Below are positions 55,655 through 64,000 of a DNA stretch of 64,000 nt, in pieces. The position numbers were made by a program, and so were the translations under genes. Source of the stretch: Yersinia proxima (GTDB lineage Bacteria > Pseudomonadota > Gammaproteobacteria > Enterobacterales > Enterobacteriaceae); assembly GCF_902170785.1 (NCBI RefSeq), contig NZ_CABHYG010000009.1, positions 186,001 through 250,000 on the forward strand, given 5' to 3'. The stretch's first letter is position 1. Every line of letters begins with the position of its first letter. A model generated the notes under the pieces. It did not search any database. It was not told the origin of the DNA and saw only the letters and a program-made list of their open reading frames with translations.

Positions 55655-56713
55655 TCAACTCACTGATGTCGGCAACTCAATATTACTTTCGGCCAACGAG
55701 CCCATATTGTTATACATCGCACAGGCCGCATCCACTAAGTGCATGGCAAGTGCTGCGCCGCTCCCCTCGCCTAGTCGCATACCCATCTGCAAATAGGGTT
55801 CCAGCTGCAAATAATTCAGTGCGATAACCGCGCCTTTTTCTGCTGATAGATGAGATGGAATCAGGTAATCGCGTACCTTGGGTTCGATACGGCAAGCGGC
55901 CAACGCAGAAGCATAGGAGAGAAAACCATCCAACACCACCGGCAAGCCCGCAGCGGCAGCGCCTAACATCACTCCGGTCATACCCACCAGATCAAAACCA
56001 CCGACTTTCGCCAGCACATCAATGCCATCACTGGCATCTGGCTGATTGGTTTCAATTGCGCGCCGCACGACGGCCACTTTGTGATGTAATTGCTCGCTAG
56101 GGAAATTAGCCCCGATCCCCACGGCCAACTCAGGGTCGCTGTCGGTAAATACACTGACCATCGCCGCTGCGGGGGTGGTATTCGCCATCCCCAACTCACC
56201 CACGCCAAACACTTTCACACCTTCAGCCACCTGCCGTAATGTCAACATCGCGCTGGCAACCAGTAAATCCTCGGCCTGTTGGCGGGTCATAGCTGCACCG
56301 CGGGCGATATTGCCGCTGCCGCGCGCCACTTTCATATCCACTACGCCGGGCAGCGTATCGCTGTCGATACCCACATCCACTATTTTGACTTCAGCACCGG
56401 CATTGGCCGCCAATACACAAACACCGGTCACACCCCTGACCATATTCAATGCCTGAACCATCGTCACAACACGGGGAGAGATAGCCACGCCTTCGTCGTA
56501 AACTCCGTGGTCAGCCGCCATCACAATGATTTGTTTGCGATCAACCTGATGGCCATATAACCCGCGCATTCCCGCTAATTGAACCGCCAACTGCTCCAAA
56601 CGCCCCAGACTGCCCTGTGGTTTTAGCAAACCATCCAGCCGTGTTTTAGCTCGGGCCATCGCTTTGCTATCCAGTGGAGCAATGGTGCGCAGAATTGATG
56701 AAAGTGTTTGCAT
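55655..56713 (-). CDS. cobT: Nicotinate-nucleotide:dimethylbenzimidazole phosphoribosyltransferase CobT
   Basis: CobT makes alpha-ribazole phosphate from nicotinate mononucleotide and the lower base, for the nucleotide loop of cobalamin. The 352 residues match the family: [55 protein letters not shown] and [24 protein letters not shown], then [12 protein letters not shown] with the catalytic Glu region. It is the last gene of the cob operon, 4 bases after cobC. Confidence 0.96.
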   Translation of the reverse strand: MQTLSSILRTIAPLDSKAMARAKTRLDGLLKPQGSLGRLEQLAVQLAGMRGLYGHQVDRKQIIVMAADHGVYDEGVAISPRVVTMVQALNMVRGVTGVCVLAANAGAEVKIVDVGIDSDTLPGVVDMKVARGSGNIARGAAMTRQQAEDLLVASAMLTLRQVAEGVKVFGVGELGMANTTPAAAMVSVFTDSDPELAVGIGANFPSEQLHHKVAVVRRAIETNQPDASDGIDVLAKVGGFDLVGMTGVMLGAAAAGLPVVLDGFLSYASALAACRIEPKVRDYLIPSHLSAEKGAVIALNYLQLEPYLQMGMRLGEGSGAALAMHLVDAACAMYNNMGSLAESNIELPTSVS

Positions 56714-56717
56714 CTAT

Positions 56718-57398
56718 TTAACCTCGTGGTGCAGGCTGCCAGGCAGCCCGGCTGTTGAACGCACGCAACGTGACAAACCCATCATGGATCTCCAACACGC
56801 TGTATGCCCCCTGCTCAAAATGAAAATGCCACATGGCGGCGGCTGGCATCGCCAGTAAACGCGCCAGCATCAGGCTTAATACTCCCTGATGGGCAACCAG
56901 CAGTTGATTGTTATCGTAATTGTTTGTTTCATGACGATTTGTTTGGTGGCGGTTTGTTTGCTGACTGTTGATTGAAAGCAGTGACTGAACGACGCTTTCG
57001 ACTCGGTCTGAAAACTGTATAAAAGACTCCCCGCCAGTGGGGCTGGCCTGTTGCCAGTCTGCCACCCATGCCGCCCATGCATCAGGGTCTTCACGCTGTA
57101 AATCATGGTGATGGCGCATTTCCCACTCACCAAAATTCATTTCATTTAATTGGTCATTAATGCCCGCATTTAGGGGATGCCCCGCCAGCACGATATCGGC
57201 AGTATGCCGCGCACGTAGCAACTGGCTACTGACACCATCAGCAAACGCCACGTCCGCCAGCCAACCGGCAACATCACCGGCCTGCTCGACGCCGAGTGGC
57301 GTTAACGCCAAATCGGTCAGGCCGCAAAAAACGCCGCGCAAATTGGCTTCAGTTTGCCCATGGCGCACCAGAAAAAGTCGCATAGAATGGCTCATCAA
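56718..57398 (-). CDS. cobC: Alpha-ribazole / adenosylcobalamin phosphatase CobC
   Basis: This 226-residue histidine phosphatase has the RHG motif in LFLVRHGQTEANLRG and the second histidine in LLVAHQGVLSLML. It removes the phosphate from alpha-ribazole-5'-phosphate or adenosylcobalamin-5'-phosphate in nucleotide loop assembly. In Salmonella cobC lies apart from the main operon, but here it sits between cobS and cobT. A polar insert of 5-residue repeats (QTNRH, QTNRH, ETNNY) precedes the second histidine motif. A start at the internal Met6 is possible. Confidence 0.87.
   Translation of the reverse strand: MMSHSMRLFLVRHGQTEANLRGVFCGLTDLALTPLGVEQAGDVAGWLADVAFADGVSSQLLRARHTADIVLAGHPLNAGINDQLNEMNFGEWEMRHHHDLQREDPDAWAAWVADWQQASPTGGESFIQFSDRVESVVQSLLSINSQQTNRHQTNRHETNNYDNNQLLVAHQGVLSLMLARLLAMPAAAMWHFHFEQGAYSVLEIHDGFVTLRAFNSRAAWQPAPRG
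56916..56960 (-). repeat. In-frame 15-bp repeats within cobC
   Basis: Three 15-bp units (56946-56960, 56931-56945, 56916-56930) encode QTNRH, QTNRH and ETNNY. The first two differ at two bases only. Their length keeps the frame, so they lengthen a surface loop. Confidence 0.85.
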
Positions 57399-57420
57399 AA
57401 GTGTTCGAAAACAGATCGTG

Positions 57421-58167
57421 TTACAGCAACGCCAGCAGGAATACTAACTCACCCACTTCGGCCGCAGCCCCCAGCGTGTCACCGGTTTGCCCGCCCAGAC
57501 GGCGGCGCAGGTAGGTTGCCAATAATGCCACCACCACCATGCTCATCACCAACGCCAACAGCGCTGCGCCCTGACCAAGTAGCAGGGTTAATATCGCGCC
57601 ACCGGCCAGGGTGATGAGTGTTTGTTTCCCCGTCACTTTACCGATGTAAATGTTGCCTAATCCATTACCTTCGCGCGCATAGCGTTGGCGATACATTAGC
57701 AACACAATTACCGTGCGCCCGGCCACTGAGGCGGCGGTGAGCATCAGTAGCATCGGTGCATCACGCAGCGCCAACTCACTGACCACCAGCACTTTCGCCA
57801 CCACGATAAATATCAGCGCCAAACCGCCGTTAGTACCGAGGCGACTGTCGCGCATGATTTCCAGCATTTGCTCGCGCTTGCGGGCAGAAAACACCCCATC
57901 ACAGGTATCTGCCAGCCCGTCGAGATGAAAAGCACCGGTAACCAGTGCCAATGCCAGGACATATCCCAACGCCGCCAATGGCACACCGCACCACGGAGCC
58001 AGCAGAGTGAAAACCACCCCACCGATCACCCCAACAATCAGGCCGATAAACGGAAAACCGATAATACCGCGCTCGTAGTTATCCAGCGCCAGCCCTTGCG
58101 TCCAGCGCTCTGGCACTGGAATACGGGTCATAAACTGCAATGTTGCGAGAAATAGACGCAGGCTCAT
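57421..58167 (-). CDS. cobS: Adenosylcobinamide-GDP ribazoletransferase (cobalamin synthase) CobS
   Basis: This 248-residue membrane protein joins adenosylcobinamide-GDP and alpha-ribazole (phosphate) to give cobalamin (phosphate). It has about six hydrophobic segments and the metal-binding [14 protein letters not shown] motif near residue 82, followed by [15 protein letters not shown]. The start ATG overlaps the cobU stop by 4 bases. Salmonella CobS has the same length. Confidence 0.95.
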   Translation of the reverse strand: MSLRLFLATLQFMTRIPVPERWTQGLALDNYERGIIGFPFIGLIVGVIGGVVFTLLAPWCGVPLAALGYVLALALVTGAFHLDGLADTCDGVFSARKREQMLEIMRDSRLGTNGGLALIFIVVAKVLVVSELALRDAPMLLMLTAASVAGRTVIVLLMYRQRYAREGNGLGNIYIGKVTGKQTLITLAGGAILTLLLGQGAALLALVMSMVVVALLATYLRRRLGGQTGDTLGAAAEVGELVFLLALL

Positions 58168-58709
58168 TTAATCTTGACCTCAATACCCGAAACCACTAAA
58201 AACACCTCATCAGCCGCTGCTGCTAATCGCTGATTGACTCGTCCGGCAATATCACGAAAATGCCGCGCCAGGCGATTTTCCGGTACGATCCCCATACCCA
58301 GCTCATTGGTCACCAGATAAATAGGCGCACTACTACGTGCACAAGCCGCCAACAACTCGGTAATTTGCTGCGAAATACCCTCTTCAAGCGCGGTAAAATC
58401 CATCTGTTCCGCTGGCGTATCCCCCGCCAGTTCAAACAGCAAATTGGTAATCAGTGTGGTAATGCATTCCAACATAACGGCTTCGCCGGGTTCGACGTGC
58501 TTTTCCAGCACCACTCCGAGATCACGATAGCCTTCCCAGGTACGCCAATGCGCCGGGCGGCTGGCACGGTGTAATGCCACCCGCTCTGCCATTTCCGCAT
58601 CTGTTACCACTGAGGTCGCAATGTAAAATACCCGTTCGGCCGCTTGTGCCGCCAAACGTTCGGCCAATGAACTCTTGCCACTGCGCGCCCCTCCGGTAAT
58701 CAAAATCAC
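58164..58709 (-). CDS. cobU: Adenosylcobinamide kinase / guanylyltransferase CobU
   Basis: This 181-residue bifunctional enzyme phosphorylates adenosylcobinamide and then attaches GMP. The P-loop [12 protein letters not shown] lies at residues 6-17 and the guanylylated histidine is expected in [18 protein letters not shown] near residue 45. The later parts [16 protein letters not shown] and [21 protein letters not shown] are typical. It overlaps cbiP upstream and cobS downstream by 4 bases each. Confidence 0.96.
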   Translation of the reverse strand: MILITGGARSGKSSLAERLAAQAAERVFYIATSVVTDAEMAERVALHRASRPAHWRTWEGYRDLGVVLEKHVEPGEAVMLECITTLITNLLFELAGDTPAEQMDFTALEEGISQQITELLAACARSSAPIYLVTNELGMGIVPENRLARHFRDIAGRVNQRLAAAADEVFLVVSGIEVKIK

Positions 58710-60259
58710 TGTGCGCGCTCCTGTTGGTACTGTTTCATTAGTTTGAAAATCCTATCAATATCAATATGCTCGCGCATCTGTGATGCCAGAATATCGAACT
58801 GTTGCTGTTTATGTTCAGCATAATTCACTGTCACGCCGTCAAAAGCAGCCAGCCCTTTGCGTTGACGCAGGCTATCTAATAGCGCACGGGTAAAGTGGTG
58901 GCTGTCAAATAGCCCGTGGATATAGCTGCCCAATACGCTGCCATCGCCATTCACCGCGCCATCCACCCACTGCTCGGCTTGCCCATTGCGCAAAGTTAGC
59001 TGCGCAAAAGGTATGGCATCACAGCCCAAATGGGAGACACCCATATGGATTTCATAACCTTCAAGCGGGTGATCACTACAGTTTTTCAATATGCCTGGCA
59101 GGCCAATCTGACAATAACCGCTAACGCGCGTGGTGACTTTATCTGGCGCGAACTCGGTTTCCACATCCAGCAACCCCAAGCCATCCATCTGTTCAAAGCC
59201 CGACTCCACGCCATCAATAATGCGTTTTCCCAGCATTTGATAACCACCGCAAATGCCTATCACCGGTACATTACGTTGATGTAGCTTCAGCAACGCTGCC
59301 GCCAGCCCACAGTGGTGCAGCCATTGCAAATCACCCAGCGTATTCTTGCTGCCCGGCAAAATAATCAAATCCGGCTGGCCCAACGCCGACAACTGCGATA
59401 CATAGCGCAGGCGCACATCCGGTTGCGCGGCCAGCGCATTAAAATCAGTAAAGTTAGCGATATGAGGTAAGCGGATCACCGCAATATCCAGTGCCTTTTC
59501 TGCTGTATCCTGATATTTGCCATTTTGCAGAGCGACACCATCTTCATCTTCTAAATCTATATCCAGCCACGGCATCACCCCCAGTACAGGGACATGGGTC
59601 AGGGCTTCAATCTGTTCCAGGCCAGGGGTCAGCAATGCGATATCGCCACGAAACTTATTGATTATCACCCCTTTGACGCGCGCTTTTTCATGGGGATGTA
59701 GCAGCGCCAGAGTGCCATAGATAGAGGCAAACACGCCGCCTCTGTCAATGTCCGCCACCAGCAATACCGGCGCGTCTGCCATTTCAGCCATACCCATATT
59801 GACGATATCGCGGTCACGCAGATTTATTTCCGCCGGGCTGCCCGCACCTTCCAGCACCATGACGTCATATTCGCGTGCCAAACTGTGGTAAACCTCGCTG
59901 ATTTGCTGCTGCAATTGCGGTTTGTACTGATGGTATTCCACCGCATCCATATTGCAGGCAACTTTGCCCATTAAGACTACTTGCGCCTTACGGTCGCTGG
60001 TGGGTTTGAGCAGAACTGGATTCATGCGAACATCTGGGGCAATTCCGGCCGCTTCGGCCTGAAAAATTTGCGCCCGCCCCATCTCTTCCCCCTGCGGAGT
60101 AATGCCCGAATTGAGTGCCATATTCTGCGATTTAAACGGCGCACAGCGATAGCCATCTTGCATAAAGATGCGGCACAGCCCGGCCACTAACACACTTTTA
60201 CCCACGTCAGATGCCGTGCCCTGCACCATTATCGATAAATTCATCACTGGCCGACTCAT
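58706..60259 (-). CDS. cbiP: Cobyric acid synthase CbiP
   Basis: CbiP amidates four side-chain carboxyls of adenosylcobyrinic acid a,c-diamide, using glutamine and ATP. The 517 residues from ATG 60259 begin with the P-loop-like [19 protein letters not shown] and [21 protein letters not shown] and end with a class I amidotransferase domain, with nucleophile Cys in [12 protein letters not shown] and His in [12 protein letters not shown] preferred 60259 over the 20-residue longer frame: GGAGG lies 5-6 bases before it, and the start forms an ATGA overlap with cbiO. Confidence 0.95.
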   Translation of the reverse strand: MSRPVMNLSIMVQGTASDVGKSVLVAGLCRIFMQDGYRCAPFKSQNMALNSGITPQGEEMGRAQIFQAEAAGIAPDVRMNPVLLKPTSDRKAQVVLMGKVACNMDAVEYHQYKPQLQQQISEVYHSLAREYDVMVLEGAGSPAEINLRDRDIVNMGMAEMADAPVLLVADIDRGGVFASIYGTLALLHPHEKARVKGVIINKFRGDIALLTPGLEQIEALTHVPVLGVMPWLDIDLEDEDGVALQNGKYQDTAEKALDIAVIRLPHIANFTDFNALAAQPDVRLRYVSQLSALGQPDLIILPGSKNTLGDLQWLHHCGLAAALLKLHQRNVPVIGICGGYQMLGKRIIDGVESGFEQMDGLGLLDVETEFAPDKVTTRVSGYCQIGLPGILKNCSDHPLEGYEIHMGVSHLGCDAIPFAQLTLRNGQAEQWVDGAVNGDGSVLGSYIHGLFDSHHFTRALLDSLRQRKGLAAFDGVTVNYAEHKQQQFDILASQMREHIDIDRIFKLMKQYQQERAQ

Positions 60260-61071
60260 CGCGCCTCCTCCGTTTCGCGTTGACGCATCAGCGCGAAGAG
60301 TTGTTCTTCCGTTTTGCACAACGGCAAACCCAGCTCACTGTGCATTTTGACCAACCACGGCTGAACCAGCCCGGCAGCTTGCAGTTTTTCCTGTTGTAGG
60401 AACACTTCGGTTGTTTCACCAGCAATCATCAAGTGACCGTGCGATAAGACATAAAGGTAATCACAGACCTTATAAATCAAATCAATATCATGGCTGGAGA
60501 GAATAACGCGTTTTCCCTCTGCGACAATACGTTCAATGATAGTAATCATGTGCTGCCGACCGGCCGGGTCCAATCCGGCAGTGGGTTCATCCAGTAGCAG
60601 ATACTCTGCCTCCATCACCAGCGCACCGGCAATGGCCACCCGTTTTTTCTGGCCATGACTCAAGTGCTGGATAGATTTATGGCGAAATCCTTGCGCATCG
60701 ACCAAAGTCAACGCCCGGTCAACCCGCTGCGCAATAATCTCTTCGGGCATCCCCAAATTGCGCAGGCTGAAGGCGATATCACTATCAATATCGGTATAAA
60801 AAATCTGCTGTTCCGGATCTTGAAATACCGTAGTGACACGCTGGCGCAATTCACGTAAGTTGGCTTTCTTATAACTGAGCGGCTCACCTTGCCACAACAC
60901 CGCGCCCTGCTGCGGTTGCAAAATACCGGTCAGGTTCATAAATAAGGTGGATTTGCCACAACCATTAGCCCCCAAGACACCGGTGACCGCATGCTGACTG
61001 AAATCCAGTGTCAAGTCGTGCAATACCTGCTCTTCCTGATAGCTGAAACCTAACTGCCTGGTGGCTAACAT
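60256..61071 (-). CDS. cbiO: Cobalt ECF/ABC transporter ATPase CbiO
   Basis: This 271-residue ATPase of the energy-coupling factor type has Walker [12 protein letters not shown] near residue 36, signature [18 protein letters not shown] and Walker [17 protein letters not shown]. It powers cobalt import with CbiM, CbiN and CbiQ for corrin ring synthesis. The SHGQ variant of the signature is usual for this family. It follows cbiQ by 11 bases. Confidence 0.95.
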   Translation of the reverse strand: MLATRQLGFSYQEEQVLHDLTLDFSQHAVTGVLGANGCGKSTLFMNLTGILQPQQGAVLWQGEPLSYKKANLRELRQRVTTVFQDPEQQIFYTDIDSDIAFSLRNLGMPEEIIAQRVDRALTLVDAQGFRHKSIQHLSHGQKKRVAIAGALVMEAEYLLLDEPTAGLDPAGRQHMITIIERIVAEGKRVILSSHDIDLIYKVCDYLYVLSHGHLMIAGETTEVFLQQEKLQAAGLVQPWLVKMHSELGLPLCKTEEQLFALMRQRETEEAR

Positions 61072-61082
61072 TACATCCTGCC

Positions 61083-61766
61083 TTACAGGTGGAAATCGCC
61101 CTGATAGAGTTTCATATCCAGCGAGATGACCATTTGCTGATAGCGAATCATCACGCGGGTAAATAGCATACCGACCAACATTGCCAGCGAATGGTAGCCG
61201 GTACGCAAAGAGATATAACCAAATCGCAGAGACTGCGCCTGATGGATTGCGGCAGCCTCCTCAATCAAAATAAAAATAAAGCGCCAGGTCAGCAGGATTT
61301 GCTCAGTCAGCAATCGGGGGGCATGGCAGCGTTTCAATATTTGGATAAGCTGCGGGAATGGCGTATTCAGCACAAACCAAAAAGTGGCTGCCAATGCCGC
61401 CAAACTGCGCCATAGCGTTTGATTGGCGGTGGTTAATCCGACTTTATCAAACCCCAGCCACCAATGGCCTATCTGCATACCCCACCACAGGCTCTCCGGT
61501 TGGCGTGAGAGTGATATCACAATCGTGACCAACCCCACCAACAGGAAAGAGAGCGGTATTGCCAGCCAGCGTAAATAACGACGCGGCCCCACCCGCAACA
61601 GATAACATGTCAGGGCGGCGATAAACACCAAGAGCAGCGCCTGATACATCGGCGGGCTAAGCATGGCGGCCAACAGGAAAACGGCATATAGCACCAATTT
61701 TCCCATTGGATCGGCCTGTCGCCAGCGGCTTTGATAACTTAGTTTATCAATCCCCAGCATGCTCAC
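61083..61766 (-). CDS. cbiQ: Cobalt ECF transporter transmembrane subunit CbiQ
   Basis: This 227-residue membrane protein couples CbiO to the cobalt-binding CbiM. Five hydrophobic segments and the family's cytoplasmic helix with RCHAPRLLTEQILLTWRF and QAQSLRFGYISLRTGYHS-like motif are visible, and it ends DMKLYQGDFHL like the Salmonella protein. The start overlaps the cbiN end by 20 bases; Met3 at 61760 is an alternative start. Confidence 0.94.
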   Translation of the reverse strand: MSMLGIDKLSYQSRWRQADPMGKLVLYAVFLLAAMLSPPMYQALLLVFIAALTCYLLRVGPRRYLRWLAIPLSFLLVGLVTIVISLSRQPESLWWGMQIGHWWLGFDKVGLTTANQTLWRSLAALAATFWFVLNTPFPQLIQILKRCHAPRLLTEQILLTWRFIFILIEEAAAIHQAQSLRFGYISLRTGYHSLAMLVGMLFTRVMIRYQQMVISLDMKLYQGDFHL

Positions 61767-62028
61767 CGCGTTTCCCCCGGTAATAGCCCAAGATATAGAA
61801 AATCACCGCCGCCCCAATGGAACCTTGCAGGGTAAACAGCAGGCTTTCAATTTCACCACTAGCGGGTTCATATAACGGCGTGAACCACGGCTGATAATGA
61901 GGTGCAGTAGTCTGAATCAGAGTTTCGGCTTCACCATCTGAGCCACCATATTCACCACCGTGATTAATAAAGAACGGCATTATGACCAGAGCGATCACCA
62001 TCGCCAGCAAAATAAGTGTCTTTTTCAT
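61747..62028 (-). CDS. cbiN: Cobalt transport protein CbiN
   Basis: This 93-residue small subunit has two membrane helices (about 5-15 and 68-83) with a periplasmic loop between (SDGEAETLIQTTAPHYQPWF, GEIESLLFTLQGSIGAAVIF). CbiN is needed for metal loading of CbiM. It starts 1 base after cbiM stops and overlaps cbiQ. Length and order are as in Salmonella. Confidence 0.94.
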   Translation of the reverse strand: MKKTLILLAMVIALVIMPFFINHGGEYGGSDGEAETLIQTTAPHYQPWFTPLYEPASGEIESLLFTLQGSIGAAVIFYILGYYRGKRGEHAGD

Positions 62029-62029
62029 G

Positions 62030-62779
62030 TTAATGAGTCCCTGCGTGAATTAACTGGCGTTTGGTTAATTGGTCGTAAATCATCACTGTCAGCAAGCCTT
62101 CAGCGATGGCTATCGGGATCTGGGTAATGCAGAACACCCCCATAAACTTGATAATCGAACCGCTGACACCAAATTGCGGGTCAGGGAAAGCCAGACCAAG
62201 CTGTACCGAGGTGACAAAGTAAGTGGTTAAATCTGCAAGCATGGCGCAAAGAAATACCCCGACGTCGCGACGCAATCCCGCTTTACAGGCCAACTTCCAC
62301 ACCAGATAACCCACTACTGGCCCAATAACCGCCATTGACATGCCGTTAGCACCCAAGGTTGTCAGGCCGCCGTGCGCCAGTAATAATGCCTGGAACAACA
62401 ACACAATGGCCCCCAACACCGCCACCACTACCGGCCCAAACAGAATAACTGCCAGCCCGACGCCGGTCGGATGTGAACAACTGCCGGTCACTGATGGGAT
62501 TTTCAGTGCCGATAACACGAAAATAAAGGCACCGCACAGCGCTAACAGGACTTTTTGATTGCTGTCTTCAGCGACAATCTGTTTCAAACGAACCAGCCCC
62601 ATAAACAAACACGGCAGGAACAGTATCCACCAGGCCAGCGCCCACATCGGCGGCAAAAAACCTTCCATAATGTGCATGGCAAAAACATCATTCGGGGCAA
62701 TCGTTAGCAGAATTGCCATCGCAGCGCCGCTAAGCGAAAGTTTCTTTAACTGTCTTTCCATTTCCATGAGTGACTCCAA
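62030..62779 (-). CDS. cbiM: Cobalt ECF transporter substrate-binding subunit CbiM
   Basis: This 249-residue membrane protein binds Co2+ through the N-terminus exposed after signal peptide removal: the cleaved form would begin [10 protein letters not shown], where the His is a known ligand. The precursor has a signal sequence ([21 protein letters not shown]). Other family blocks are [41 protein letters not shown] and [18 protein letters not shown]. Its start may be at an inner Met (fourth codons later), with no effect on the mature protein. Confidence 0.95.
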   Translation of the reverse strand: MESLMEMERQLKKLSLSGAAMAILLTIAPNDVFAMHIMEGFLPPMWALAWWILFLPCLFMGLVRLKQIVAEDSNQKVLLALCGAFIFVLSALKIPSVTGSCSHPTGVGLAVILFGPVVVAVLGAIVLLFQALLLAHGGLTTLGANGMSMAVIGPVVGYLVWKLACKAGLRRDVGVFLCAMLADLTTYFVTSVQLGLAFPDPQFGVSGSIIKFMGVFCITQIPIAIAEGLLTVMIYDQLTKRQLIHAGTH

Positions 62780-62821
62780 TAACGTTGAGCATCTAAGTGA
62801 AAACTAGATAAGCATCTGTTT

Positions 62822-63532
62822 TTAAATAACTCGTTGCTGTTTATTGACTAAAATGGTCGAGAAATAGGGCAACGGCTGGTCAGCAGCCAGGGTATCCAAC
62901 TGACGCCAACACACTTCGCCGGGTAATGAAGCCTCCGACATCAATAGCGCGTGCGGGAACAGGTTTAACCGGCCCAATAGCGCCTGAATTTGTGCAAAGC
63001 GGCCATACACTTTCATCAGCACTACGCAGTCGTGGTCTTGCAGCGCGCGCTCCAACTCGGCTTCTGGGGCGGTGCAAGACATAACCGCCAGCGATTGTTG
63101 CTCCATCGCCAAGGGCAATGCGGCACGAGAGGCAATAGCGGCAAAGGAAGTGACACCGGGGACAATTTCCAGCCAGTCTGGCCGACCAATACGTTCTAGC
63201 AAAAATACCCACGTGCTAAATAACATAGCGTCGCCGAGGGTGATAAAACCCACCTGACGGCCCTGCGCAACTTCCGCTTGCAGCTGTTGTGACACCTCAT
63301 CCCACACCGCCTGCTTTTCGCTGTCATCGGCGCTCATCGGGAAATGGCAGGTGCGGACTTCGGTGTTAGGTGATAAATATTCGCGCACAATTGACAGTGC
63401 CAGACTGTCACCGCCTTTACGCCCTGCCGGGGCATACAGCACATCCAGTTTGGCTATCAGCCGTGCCGCCCGCACGGTGATTAAATCGCTGGCTCCAGGG
63501 CCAACACCCAATGCATAAAGTCTGCCGCTCAT
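62822..63532 (-). CDS. cbiL: Precorrin-2 / cobalt-factor II C20-methyltransferase CbiL
   Basis: CbiL methylates C20 of cobalt-factor II in the anaerobic route to cobalamin, with S-adenosylmethionine. The 236-residue protein from ATG 63532 begins RLYALGVGPGASDLITVRAARL, the typical SUMT start, followed by VGFITLGDAMLFSTWVFLLERI and EIVPGVTSFAAIASRAALPLA. The longer frame adds 46 residues that overlap cbiK and are not family sequence. The start shares one base with the cbiK stop (TAATG). Confidence 0.94.
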   Translation of the reverse strand: MSGRLYALGVGPGASDLITVRAARLIAKLDVLYAPAGRKGGDSLALSIVREYLSPNTEVRTCHFPMSADDSEKQAVWDEVSQQLQAEVAQGRQVGFITLGDAMLFSTWVFLLERIGRPDWLEIVPGVTSFAAIASRAALPLAMEQQSLAVMSCTAPEAELERALQDHDCVVLMKVYGRFAQIQALLGRLNLFPHALLMSEASLPGEVCWRQLDTLAADQPLPYFSTILVNKQQRVI

Positions 63533-64000
63533 TACGCTGCCTCCTGCTGTTTTTGCTGCAAGGCACTCGCCAGATGCTGAACAAACATTTGGCGAATCAA
63601 CGGGTTCTCTCCCAATCCTTGCAGCCATGGTTGCGCACTGATACCCGCGGCTTCCAGTTGTGAGCGCCATGAATCCGGCTCTTCAGAAGCCATATCATTG
63701 ATGGCGTGATCACCGGCCACCAGCATCAATGGCATCAGATGCACTTTACGCACTCCCTGCTGCTGTAAACGACTAATGATGTGGTCGATTTCCGGATAAC
63801 TTTCCACCGCGCCAACCAAAGCAGGGAAGTTGAGTGAAGTCATTAAATGGTCAAGGCAGGCATAAGCAGAAAAGGCGAAGTGACTGGCCCCGTGGCCCAT
63901 AAAGACCACTCGCTCATCCGCCGCCAGCGGGGGCATTTGTGCTTGCAGTGCCGCCAGCAATTGCTGGTAATCTGCAAAACTGCTTAACAGTGGTGTACCC
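63532..64000 (-). CDS. cbiK: Sirohydrochlorin cobaltochelatase CbiK, C-terminal part
   Basis: The window holds the last 155 codons or so; the frame stays open to the right edge (GTPLLSSFADYQQLLAALQ continues upstream of base 63960), so the 5' end lies outside. CbiK inserts Co2+ into sirohydrochlorin, the first step of anaerobic corrin synthesis. The metal-binding His of VVFMGHGASHFAFSAYACLDH and the second His in LMLVAGDHAINDMAS are present. The match to Salmonella CbiK is clear. The rest of the cbi operon is expected further right. Confidence 0.95.
   Translation of the reverse strand, partial: GTPLLSSFADYQQLLAALQAQMPPLAADERVVFMGHGASHFAFSAYACLDHLMTSLNFPALVGAVESYPEIDHIISRLQQQGVRKVHLMPLMLVAGDHAINDMASEEPDSWRSQLEAAGISAQPWLQGLGENPLIRQMFVQHLASALQQKQQEAA

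Overview
The window reads as chromosomal DNA of an enterobacterium, most likely a non-pestis Yersinia. The citrate lyase, Uhp, ArgG, CheV and cbi/cob proteins are close to the Escherichia/Salmonella versions I know. An anaerobic cobalamin operon beside other catabolic loci also fits the enterocolitica-like Yersinia. The genus is inferred from remembered family sequences, not from a search.

Layout. 1-120 is the 3' end of a TRAP-type permease gene. 305-9892 is a complete citrate fermentation locus: citCDEFXGT on the minus strand, diverging from the citAB two-component genes. 10094-18168 is a uhpABC-like sugar-phosphate sensing cascade followed directly by afuABC-type ABC transporter genes, with no uhpT between them. 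18366-18441 and 30144-30219 are two identical tRNA-Asn genes, each with its own promoter and terminator. Between them lie a BvgAS/EvgAS-like two-component system (19030-23461) and a five-gene chaperone-usher fimbrial operon laid out like Salmonella stb (23858-29974). A perfect inverted repeat TTCCTACA-N5-TGTAGGAA sits upstream of the fimbrial genes and is a good candidate for the operator read by the neighbouring regulator.

30329-34331 is a patchwork: a ketopantoate-reductase-like gene, a MocR regulator, an EamA exporter, a decayed alcohol dehydrogenase pseudogene and a relic of the tRNA-Asn terminator. 34332-36414 holds an oxidoreductase and a divergent LysR regulator. 36631-43826 is a six-gene operon for a ribose-type ABC importer. 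In it, one permease is fused to a strictosidine-synthase-like beta-propeller, the next gene encodes a second propeller-like protein, and an AhpD-like protein closes the operon. This is the strongest candidate for an undescribed system. 43928-47899 holds an SDR enzyme with a TetR regulator, cheV and a serine hydrolase.

47971-52204 is a minus-strand operon: an unusual PTS-EIIC-like permease with a soluble N-terminal domain, a TIM-barrel enzyme, a HAD phosphatase and a DeoR repressor, of unknown substrate. 52587-53984 is a MATE exporter and 54222-55586 is argG. 55655-64000 is the distal part of an anaerobic cobalamin operon (cbiKLMNQOP, cobUSCT), which continues past the right edge.

Short tandem duplications sit at or next to the stop codons of several genes (citC, the hybrid kinase, the MocR regulator, and in degenerate form citG). 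An in-frame 15-bp repeat occurs inside cobC.
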